From: CALKCV01 sp964609515
GTDB lineage: Bacteria > Cyanobacteriota > Cyanobacteriia > Cyanobacteriales > Microcoleaceae
Assembly (NCBI GenBank): GCA_964609515.1
Contig: CAZSTZ010000175.1
Location: 1-14,998, forward strand
Length of the DNA: 14,998 nt
Reading direction: 5' to 3'
Under the pieces are notes generated by a model. That model was not told the origin of the DNA and made no database searches. It saw only the letters and a list, made by a program, of their open reading frames with translations. Numbering within the stretch: position 1 is the first letter of the stretch; each line of letters starts with the position of its first letter. Positions 7,215-13,074 of the stretch are shown piece by piece. The translations under genes were made by a program, and so were the position numbers.

Positions 7215-9563
7215 ATGCCTTGGACCAAATATATAAAAATAGCCATGCTCAACAGCTTGGGAGTCCTCGTCGGCATCCTCTGGGTGCCCGTGGATCGAGC
7301 AGTGGCTCAATCTTACTCCCCTGAAGAATTAGACGTCCAATTTACCCAGACCGCAGATTTCTGGGACACCGAGGCCCCTTTGTTAGAAATGGTACAAGCC
7401 CTGGAGGGCCAAAACTTACCTCTGGCCATGTCCAGGGCCAAAACCTTAGAAGAACTTTACCAACTGCGCGATCGCCTCAAAGAAGAACTAAAGCAAGCCT
7501 CCCAACCCCCACAAACCGCCGACTTTAACAAACCCTGGAAATACGAACTCCAGCTAAAACAATATGAAAGCCTCCTCAAAAACCTCCAAGGGGTAGAGGC
7601 CCAAATTATTCTCGAAGGAAAAGCCGCAGAAAATTGGGAACGATCCCTCGAACTGGCAACGGTAGCAGTGAAAAAAGGACAAAACCCCACCCCCACCGCC
7701 GAGAGTTGGGCGGAAGCAGAAGACTTCTGGCGAGAAGCAATTAAAAGCCTGCGGCAAATACCCCGAGAATCCCTTTTAGCAGAACAGGCCATCGAAAAAA
7801 CCATCCAATATCAAGGCTACTTAGCGATCGCCACCTACGAAAGATTAACCGCAGTCCGCACAGTGGCAGCTACCCCCAGAATCAAAACCCAATCCTTCAC
7901 CGTCGCCGCAGGCAAAGAGCCCGGCTTCACCATATACGGCGACACCAACCGAGACGGTTTAGTTAACGAAGAAGATAAAAACGGCAAAACCCAATGGTCC
8001 TTAAACCGAGGCCCCCTAATGCTATTTAACAACGACGACGACGACGGCGATCGCATCCCCGACTGGCAAGACGGACAGGTAAATGGTAAAGAAGACGAAG
8101 CGGATCTAGCCATCGTCAACCTCAACATCTCTCCAGACTATGCCAGTTCCGAGATTTACCTCACCGCAGACAGGGAAGGCGCACCTCGCATCAACGTCTT
8201 TCAGAAAACCGCTACCGGCTGGCAGGGAGTAGATTTAGCGGGTAAAGTACCCCTAGAATTTGCCGAGAACATCGTCTTGGGAGTAGAAGCCAAACAATTC
8301 GCCGATCGCGACTGGGCCGGAGTAGTGACTTTGAAGGCGATCGCTAAAAAAGACGGTCGAGAAATTGCCTTCGATGGCATCGTCATGGGAGTAGTTCCCT
8401 GGCTCCTCTCTCCAAACACCGCCCCCGTCACCGAACTTCGCGTTAGCGATCGCGGTGTCCCTCGGCCCGGCAAGGACAGCGGTAGCGATGTTGCCGACGC
8501 CGAGCGCCAGAGACAGGGGAACCAAGAGTTCGTCGCCCCGATCGAACAAATAGTCGAAAAAACCGGTGTCACCGTCAAAATAATCCCCGGAGGACCCACC
8601 TGGATGGGAGATACCAAAGAAATAGGCTACGTTCAGTTTCCCACCGAGGGCAAAGTTGAAAACTATAACGTCGCCCTTAACCCCAAGAGTAATAATTCCC
8701 CGAACCACGAAGCCTACAGTCAATCCCTGTTAGACCGAGATTTCGGCTGGTTTGAAATGGGGGAACCTCGCCAACTAGAGCCCCTCAACCGCTGGTCCGA
8801 TGCTTTGGGGAATTTGGCAGTTACCCCGCCCCTGCCCGGTTATCCAATGGGGAGAGTATATTACGGCAATTCTGGGGATGCTAGCTTGAACCCCGAAATT
8901 ATCGAATTTATCGAGGCTCAAAAATTGCAGGGTCCGCCAGTCGATCTCGATACCTCTTGGTTGTTGACCCGCCACGTTGACGAGATTATTAGTTTTATTC
9001 CTCGTAGAACAGGCATCCTGCCTGTTGGTGAAGGCGGCAAACCGTTAATGGCGATCGTCAGTCCCGAAGCGAGCATCCAAATGTTAGAAAAACTCGCGGA
9101 AATGGGTTACGGTCAAGCAGCCATTAATCGCGGTTTAAGCACTCAAACCACGGTCAGGGCAGTTTTAGCAAATAAAACTTTAATCCAGCACAATCTCAAT
9201 TTACAACGCAATAAGTTGAACCCTTTATTAAAGAAGTTGAAAAAAGAATTTCAACTGACGGACGAGCAAATTATTATGGTTCCTACTTTGTTTGGTTATA
9301 GCGGTTATGCCTGGTCTCCTAATTTGGTAAATTCGGTGGTTGTCAACGGCGAGTTATTAGTTTCTAATCCTCGCGGTCCCATAATTAACGGCAAGGATTA
9401 TTTTCAGGAACAATTCCGTCAATTAATGGCCGTTTCTGGTTTGAACGTTCATTTTTTGGAGGATACTTATTACCAGGAATTGCGCGGAAATACTCGGGAT
9501 GCTATTAATACCACTCGCCAAGGAGAAGAAAAGCCTTTTTGGGAATTAATAACTAACAATTAG
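7215..9563 (+). CDS. Exported PAD-family protein lacking the catalytic cysteine
   Basis: A 782-residue protein with a signal peptide (hydrophobic core about 8-24, likely cut after AVA at 31). Residues 35-215 are mostly helical. A calcium-binding-type loop DTNRDGLVNEED (243-254) and an acidic stretch NNDDDDGDR (272-280) continuing to about 297 match the calcium-binding middle domain of peptidylarginine deiminases. The C-terminal half aligns with PAD_C: WMGDTKEIGYVQ (463-474; D466 = PAD4 D350), SWLLTRHVDE (581-590; H587 and D589 = H471 and D473), then FPNMVN-like and GPVINGR-like segments. At the PAD4 C645 position, in HCGTN, it has A763 (DAINT), and the protein has no cysteine at all. PADs convert peptidyl-arginine to citrulline; this copy is probably non-catalytic and may bind calcium or arginine peptides outside the membrane. 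A palindrome adds RRTGILPV at 597-604. No clear ribosome-binding site precedes the ATG. Confidence 0.88.
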   Translation: MPWTKYIKIAMLNSLGVLVGILWVPVDRAVAQSYSPEELDVQFTQTADFWDTEAPLLEMVQALEGQNLPLAMSRAKTLEELYQLRDRLKEELKQASQPPQTADFNKPWKYELQLKQYESLLKNLQGVEAQIILEGKAAENWERSLELATVAVKKGQNPTPTAESWAEAEDFWREAIKSLRQIPRESLLAEQAIEKTIQYQGYLAIATYERLTAVRTVAATPRIKTQSFTVAAGKEPGFTIYGDTNRDGLVNEEDKNGKTQWSLNRGPLMLFNNDDDDGDRIPDWQDGQVNGKEDEADLAIVNLNISPDYASSEIYLTADREGAPRINVFQKTATGWQGVDLAGKVPLEFAENIVLGVEAKQFADRDWAGVVTLKAIAKKDGREIAFDGIVMGVVPWLLSPNTAPVTELRVSDRGVPRPGKDSGSDVADAERQRQGNQEFVAPIEQIVEKTGVTVKIIPGGPTWMGDTKEIGYVQFPTEGKVENYNVALNPKSNNSPNHEAYSQSLLDRDFGWFEMGEPRQLEPLNRWSDALGNLAVTPPLPGYPMGRVYYGNSGDASLNPEIIEFIEAQKLQGPPVDLDTSWLLTRHVDEIISFIPRRTGILPVGEGGKPLMAIVSPEASIQMLEKLAEMGYGQAAINRGLSTQTTVRAVLANKTLIQHNLNLQRNKLNPLLKKLKKEFQLTDEQIIMVPTLFGYSGYAWSPNLVNSVVVNGELLVSNPRGPIINGKDYFQEQFRQLMAVSGLNVHFLEDTYYQELRGNTRDAINTTRQGEEKPFWELITNN
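9004..9030. repeat. Palindromic repeat inserted in frame in the PAD-like gene
   Basis: AACAGGCA (9008-9015) and TGCCTGTT (9019-9026) form perfect 8-bp arms around TCC. The flanking GTAGAA...GTT and the GGCAT-C/T-TGCC centre match the copies at 10298-10360. It is read as RRTGILPV in the protein and falls just after the conserved HVDE..SFIP segment. Confidence 0.7.
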
Positions 9564-9611
9564 TAATTGAGTTGTTAGCAGGTTATTGGGATTTAGCGGA
9601 TAGATTGTTTG

Positions 9612-9637
9612 GGGCAATTATCAACTATAAATTGCCC
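9612..9637 (+). terminator. Hairpin after the PAD-like gene, weak terminator candidate
   Basis: GGGCAATT (9612-9619) pairs with AATTGCCC (9630-9637) over 8 bp with a 10-nt loop. It starts 49 nt after the stop codon and is followed by ATTCTTTCC rather than a full T-run. Termination is inferred from position and stem only. Confidence 0.4.
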
Positions 9638-9722
9638 ATTCTTTCCAACATTAGTAAAATTACTGAGTTGAAAATCACACTAATTATGAGACTTGAGTCA
9701 CAGTGGCAGGCATTAAAAAAGC

Positions 9723-9728
9723 TATAAT
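9723..9728 (+). promoter_or_regulatory. Consensus -10 box TATAAT upstream of the 183-aa gene
   Basis: A perfect TATAAT lies 27 nt before the preferred start at 9756. The nearest TTG-type hexamer (TTGAGT, 9693-9698) is 24 nt away, too far for a normal -35. It is either a -35-independent promoter or chance in AT-rich DNA. Confidence 0.3.
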
Positions 9729-9755
9729 TGTTTTAAATAATAGATGGGGGCTATA

Positions 9756-10295
9756 ATGCCAAGCATAAGAACAATGGTAGTTGTACGAAAAAGCGAAAGC
9801 CCAGAGGAAGAGAACGATCGCTCCTTGAAAACTCTGGCAAGGGCGCTCGAACTTGCTCGCGGAGAATTTTCTTTGATTATAGTCGGCTGTAATTTGAGCG
9901 AAAAACAGGGAGAAATCCAACAAAAATTAAAAGATTTATCTTCGGTTAAAATAGAAGAATTAACCTTAGCAAAAACCGCAACAACTCTGCTATCGACTAT
10001 AATAACAAAAATCGAAAATAAACAACCAGAAGCTTTATTTGTCTCGGGTTTAGAATCGTTAGAAAACCTAGAAGAGTTGCTAACTGCATCTAATATAGTG
10101 AGAAACCAATTTAGGGAAAAGTTACATTTTCCCCTAATATTATGGGTGACGGAGGAAGTGCAACAAAAATTAATGAAATTAGCGCCAGATTTCTACAGTT
10201 GGGCCGCCGTAACGATTAAATTTAGGTATAAGCGATCGCGTCCTTCCAAACAACAAACTAACTCCGACAACGAAGGAGAAAAGCTAGTTGGTTAA
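9756..10295 (+). CDS. Orphan N-terminal domain of large TPR/STAND-type proteins
   Basis: A soluble protein of about 179 residues with no membrane segment or signal peptide. The pattern SLKTLARALELARGEFSLIIVGCN, then ALFVSGLESL, then LHFPLILWVTEEVQQKLMKLAPDFYSWAA resembles the N-terminal P-loop-like domain found in long cyanobacterial tetratricopeptide/STAND-type proteins. That is recalled family resemblance, not a search result. No Walker A motif is visible in this copy. The usual C-terminal repeats are missing: the domain ends in a basic, polar tail and stops right before a palindromic repeat pair. I prefer ATG 9756 because GGGGG sits 5 nt upstream; an in-frame ATG at 9744 would add four residues but lacks a ribosome-binding site. 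Possibly a truncated gene or a free-standing adaptor; function unknown. Confidence 0.75.
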   Translation: MPSIRTMVVVRKSESPEEENDRSLKTLARALELARGEFSLIIVGCNLSEKQGEIQQKLKDLSSVKIEELTLAKTATTLLSTIITKIENKQPEALFVSGLESLENLEELLTASNIVRNQFREKLHFPLILWVTEEVQQKLMKLAPDFYSWAAVTIKFRYKRSRPSKQQTNSDNEGEKLVG

Positions 10296-10297
10296 AA

Positions 10298-10360
10298 GTA
10301 GAACGGGCATCTTGCCCGTTCGCATCTATGGTTGGCAAACGGGCAAGATGCCCTTTCTAC
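10298..10360. repeat. Inverted pair of palindromic repeats, likely two-way terminator
   Basis: One copy holds AACGGGCA (10302-10309), loop TCT and TGCCCGTT (10313-10320). The second, in opposite orientation, holds AACGGGCAAGATGCCC (10338-10353) and then TTTCTAC. The two copies also pair with each other, giving either two small hairpins or one long one. The pair sits between two convergent genes and starts just after the stop at 10295. Its right edge CTA (10357-10359) is the moeA stop codon (TAG) on the minus strand. Confidence 0.8.
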
Positions 10361-11598
10361 GGGTTATTAATCCTCAACACTCTCACTAACTCTCCAACGG
10401 CCTTCGAGGTTTGACCTACTGGCAACACCGCCAAACCGGTCGTACCCGCTAAATTAATCAAATTCCCCGAACTGTGACTGCCGCCGGCGAGCTCGAACTC
10501 GTAACCCGCCGCCCCCAAAAGCAACTTACCCCAAAGATAAGTTTCCCGCTTGCCCCCAGAACGCAACTCCTGGCGCGATCGCCCTTCCACAAACTCGGGC
10601 ATCCAACCTTCCCCGCCAACTCCGGCCAACTTTAACAGGGCCGGTTGGACGAACCGCCAAAAACTGACTAAGGCCGAAACCGGATTTCCCGGCAACCCAA
10701 AATAGACGCATCGGGAATTAGCAAAACTGGCAACGGTAAGCGGTTTGCCCGGTTTGACAGCGACGGCATTAACTTTAAGTTCGCCCCCCAACTCTTGCAA
10801 AATCTCCTCTACATAATCGTAATCTCCCACGGACACTCCGCCGGTAGAGAGAACAAAATCTCCGGTGGCGATCGCTTTTGCTACCGTATCTCGCAACAAC
10901 TCGGGTTTATCGGGAACGATACCCAGTCGGATCGCTTCTCCCCCAACCTTCTCCACTGCCGCCGCCAAAGCATATTGATTGGAATCTACCAGTTGACCGA
11001 AAGCGAGGGGGCGATCGGGCGCGACTAACTCGTCGCCAGTAGAAAAGATAGCCACTCGCGGTCGTCGATACACCGGCACTTCCATACATTGGGCCCCTGC
11101 CAAAACCGCTATTTCCGCAGGGCCTAACTTCAGGCAGGGAGTTAGCAGGGGAGCTCCCGCTTGATAAAAAGTTCCTTGGTGGCGGACGAAGTCTTGGGGT
11201 TTGGGAGCCCAGAGGATGAGGACGCGATCGCCTTCTCGCCGAGTCTCCTCCTGCATCACCACCGTATCGGCCCCTTCCGGAATGCAAGCGCCAGTAAAAA
11301 TACGCGCTGCCTGCCCGGCATCGATAATGCGTTGGGGGCGATCGCCCGCTGCAATTTCTTCGACTATTTCTAAATTTATTGGTTTGTCTCCACTGGCATC
11401 CTTGACATCGGCAAACCTGACAGCATATCCATCCATGGCCGAGTTATCCCAGTGGGGGAAGTCGAGTTTGCTGGTAACGGGAGCAGCGAGGATGCGACCC
11501 GAGGCCGCTAAAAGTTCTACGGTTTCTACATCGGTTCGGTCGTCCAGAGGTTGTACGAGGTCGAAAATTATTGCTTCTGCTTGTTTGACTGATAACAT
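10357..11598 (-). CDS. moeA: Molybdopterin molybdenumtransferase MoeA
   Basis: A 413-residue cytosolic enzyme that inserts molybdate into adenylylated molybdopterin, the last common step of molybdenum cofactor synthesis. In cyanobacteria it serves nitrate reductase and similar enzymes. The family landmarks are in order: DNSAMDGYA (51-59), IFTGACIPEGADTVVMQEE (100-118), STGDEL (186-191) starting the MoCF-like domain, TGGVSVGDYDYV (252-263), KPGKP (282-286) and GLPGNPVS (301-308), followed by the small C-terminal MoeA_C domain. The length fits bacterial MoeA. The start ATG lacks a clear Shine-Dalgarno sequence. No other molybdenum cofactor gene is adjacent. It is divergent from cobO and converges with the small orphan-domain gene; the stop codon lies in a palindromic repeat. 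Confidence 0.97.
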   Translation of the reverse strand: MLSVKQAEAIIFDLVQPLDDRTDVETVELLAASGRILAAPVTSKLDFPHWDNSAMDGYAVRFADVKDASGDKPINLEIVEEIAAGDRPQRIIDAGQAARIFTGACIPEGADTVVMQEETRREGDRVLILWAPKPQDFVRHQGTFYQAGAPLLTPCLKLGPAEIAVLAGAQCMEVPVYRRPRVAIFSTGDELVAPDRPLAFGQLVDSNQYALAAAVEKVGGEAIRLGIVPDKPELLRDTVAKAIATGDFVLSTGGVSVGDYDYVEEILQELGGELKVNAVAVKPGKPLTVASFANSRCVYFGLPGNPVSALVSFWRFVQPALLKLAGVGGEGWMPEFVEGRSRQELRSGGKRETYLWGKLLLGAAGYEFELAGGSHSSGNLINLAGTTGLAVLPVGQTSKAVGELVRVLRINNP

Positions 11599-11639
11599 CG
11601 GTTTTTGGTAATAGTGTCCTGCTTTTCTTTTTGGTAGAA

Positions 11640-11681
11640 ATCTTATCAGATTTTGACTTTAGTGCAACAATCTTATATAGT
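11640..11681. promoter_or_regulatory. Overlapping divergent promoters for moeA and cobO
   Basis: For cobO (+): TTGACT (11653-11658), 17 nt, TATAGT (11676-11681). For moeA (-): TTGCAC (complement of 11662-11667), 16 nt, TAAGAT (complement of 11640-11645). The two face each other and overlap, so polymerase binding at one should hinder the other. The boxes are consensus matches only. The 117-bp spacer is too short and shows no B12-box for a cobalamin riboswitch. Confidence 0.45.
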
Positions 11682-11715
11682 GGTTTTGTAGTAAGCGCAA
11701 TGAGGGTAAAAATTG

Positions 11716-12351
11716 ATGCAAACTCAAACCGATCTAGAACCAAAAGAGTCTTTAACTGCCGAACAATATCGCCAGAAAATGCAGCGGCGGAAAGAAGTAC
11801 AAGAACAGCGGGTGGGTAAAGCTTCTCAAGAGAAGGGTTTAATTATTGTTAATACCGGCAACGGAAAAGGCAAAACTACTGCTGCTTTGGGAATGGTTTT
11901 GCGGTCTTTGGGTCACGGGTATCGGGTGGCGATCGTTCAGTTTATTAAGGGTGCTTGGGAACCGGCAGAAAAAGCGGTTTTAAGTAAGTGGGAAGGGCAG
12001 TTAGAATTTCGGGCGATGGGAGAGGGTTTTACTTGGGAAACTCAAGACCGCGATCGCGACATTCAAAAAGCCTCCGAAGCTTGGGATTTTGCTTTAACTT
12101 TTCTGAGAAATCCCGAGTTTAAATTAGTTTTATTGGACGAAATTAATGTAGCTTTAAAGTTAGGTTATTTGTCAGTAGAAAAAGTGCTGGCAGGATTGGC
12201 AGAAAAGCCAGAAGATGCTCATGTCATTTTAACCGGTCGCGGGGCTCCTACTCCTTTAATAGAAAAGGCGGATTTAGTTACGGAAATGACTTTAATTAAA
12301 CATCCTTTCCGAGAACAAGGCGTTAAAGCTCAACCGGGAATTGAGTATTAA
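11716..12351 (+). CDS. cobO: Cob(I)yrinic acid a,c-diamide adenosyltransferase (CobO/BtuR)
   Basis: A 211-residue cytosolic enzyme that transfers the 5'-deoxyadenosyl group of ATP to cobalt of Co(I) corrinoids, the adenosylation step of cobalamin synthesis and salvage. It has the CobA/CobO/BtuR P-loop TGNGKGKTTAALG (about 47-59), the conserved RAMGEGFTWETQDRDRD segment, LVLLDEINVALKLGYL (Walker-B region) and the ILTGRGAP segment; the length is normal. An N-terminal charged helix (about 15-40) precedes the P-loop as in other CobO proteins. I choose ATG 11716 over the overlapping TTG at 11713: GAGG at 11702-11705 fits it, and a sigma-70-like promoter lies 35-63 nt upstream. It converges with the hypothetical gene ending at 12403. 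Confidence 0.96.
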   Translation: MQTQTDLEPKESLTAEQYRQKMQRRKEVQEQRVGKASQEKGLIIVNTGNGKGKTTAALGMVLRSLGHGYRVAIVQFIKGAWEPAEKAVLSKWEGQLEFRAMGEGFTWETQDRDRDIQKASEAWDFALTFLRNPEFKLVLLDEINVALKLGYLSVEKVLAGLAEKPEDAHVILTGRGAPTPLIEKADLVTEMTLIKHPFREQGVKAQPGIEY

Positions 12352-12356
12352 ATTTT

Positions 12357-12414
12357 GGGTTTTTGGGAATGGGAGCCATTCCCCATTCCCCATTGTCAAT
12401 TTTTAAAAAAACCC
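12357..12414. terminator. Nested stem between convergent cobO and hypothetical gene
   Basis: The inner stem is GGGAATGG (12365-12372), loop GAG, CCATTCCC (12376-12383). The outer arms are GGGTTTTT (12357-12364) and AAAAACCC (12407-12414). The element starts 6 nt after the cobO stop and overlaps the last codons of the opposite gene, so it could end both transcripts. The right inner arm is part of a heptamer array (CCATTCC units, 12376-12394), so the hairpin arises from one inverted unit facing the array. Confidence 0.5.
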
Positions 12415-12738
12415 TTGATAATTATTTTGGCAAATACTCAAAATTCGGAGGTCATTTTCCCTAGGTTGTGCCAGTGGGTGATAGTCTTGTAAATTAACGG
12501 TGTAGGGAGATGTGGAATTATCGTAGCTGTCTGTAACAGTCACTTCTAATTGACCTGGTTTTTGAGTGCCGTAAAAACAGAAAAAGCTGGAGTAAGGTAG
12601 ATAAAGGGCACCTATTACTTTATCGTTTCTGATTTCAAAAACAAAATACTCGTTGAGAATTTGTTCTGGTATGGGAGACTGGCCGTAAAGATAAATGCCA
12701 TCAGGCAGTAAGTCTGTTGTAGGAAGAAGATGCGGCAT
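12403..12738 (-). CDS. Conserved cyanobacterial hypothetical protein
   Basis: A small protein of about 111 residues. The segments LPDGIYLYGQSPIPEQ, YFVFEIRNDKVIGALYLPYSSFFCFYG, LEVTVTDSYDNSTSPYTVNLQDY and the C-terminal RILSICQNNY resemble a cyanobacteria-restricted family of unknown function that I recall from memory; the C-terminus looks complete. Predicted beta-rich, without a signal peptide or membrane helix in this form. I choose ATG 12738, right before the conserved part. The frame stays open upstream to a TTG at 12930, but that stretch is non-family-like, starts in a heptamer array, and would make a 175-residue protein. No good Shine-Dalgarno sequence precedes 12738, so loss of a longer N-terminus cannot be excluded. 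It lies downstream of the sigma-factor gene on the same strand, separated by hairpins. No function is assigned. Confidence 0.65.
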   Translation of the reverse strand: MPHLLPTTDLLPDGIYLYGQSPIPEQILNEYFVFEIRNDKVIGALYLPYSSFFCFYGTQKPGQLEVTVTDSYDNSTSPYTVNLQDYHPLAQPRENDLRILSICQNNYQGFF

Positions 12739-12922
12739 GACTTTATTTTTTTTTACGCAAAAATTGACAAGACAATCTGAAGAGGGGGGCAACGTTTTTG
12801 TCAGTTTTCCTCCCTCTCCCAAGAAGAAAAAGTAAGCGGCAATTTCGATTAAATCCACAGTTATTATAGCAATCTTAAATGGTTTTTCATAAATCAAAGA
12901 AGAGATAAAAACTGCAAAACTC

Positions 12923-12957
12923 TTCCCCAATTCCCCATGAACAATTCCCCATTCCCA
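12923..12957. repeat. Imperfect heptamer repeats (CCCCAATT/CCCCATT)
   Basis: Broken units of the ATTCCCC type, interrupted by GAACA, lie between the hypothetical gene and the sigma-factor gene. They belong to the same repeat class as at 5783, 12376 and 14945. Confidence 0.65.
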
Positions 12958-12966
12958 AAAAAAAGC

Positions 12967-13014
12967 AAGAGCTAATGGTTAGGGGCATTTTGCCCCTTTC
13001 AACCATTAGCTCTT
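12967..13014. terminator. Large stem-loop downstream of the sigma-factor gene
   Basis: AAGAGCTAATGGTT (12967-12980) pairs perfectly over 14 bp with 13001-13014. Inside it, AGGGGCA (12981-12987), loop TTT and TGCCCCT (12991-12997) form a further 7-bp stem, with a 3-nt bulge (13-nt equivalents excluded) at 12998-13000. It begins 60 nt after the sigma-gene stop in its reading direction. The inner core GGGCAT-T-TTGCCC resembles the palindromes at 9004 and 10298. It has no U-run, so it may be an RNA-stabilising or repeat element rather than a classical terminator. Confidence 0.6.
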
Positions 13015-13028
13015 AGCAATTAACAGCG

Positions 13029-13047
13029 TTTGAGAAAAGTTCTCAAA
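13029..13047. terminator. Short hairpin after the sigma-factor gene
   Basis: TTTGAGAA (13029-13036) pairs with TTCTCAAA (13040-13047) around AAG. It lies 27 nt past the sigma-gene stop on the minus strand. It is AU-rich with no strong U-run on that strand, so termination is uncertain. Confidence 0.4.
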
Positions 13048-13074
13048 TCTCTTTACTTTTGCCTACTTCTGCAA

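Noticed and set aside
9440..9563. Sequencing frameshift as the reason for the missing PAD cysteine
   Set aside because: I read the other two frames over this stretch: neither gives an HCGTN-like motif, and the current frame keeps PAD-like residues on both sides (FLED before, PFWEL after).
9744..9755. Upstream ATG for the small orphan-domain gene
   Set aside because: No Shine-Dalgarno sequence precedes it, whereas GGGGG is well placed for ATG 9756.
11599..11715. Cobalamin riboswitch ahead of cobO
   Set aside because: The spacer is only 117 bp, contains two promoters, and no B12-box-like sequence was seen.
12739..12930. Longer 175-residue version of the hypothetical protein
   Set aside because: It would begin with TTG inside a heptamer array, and the added 64 residues do not look like the family; kept only as an alternative.
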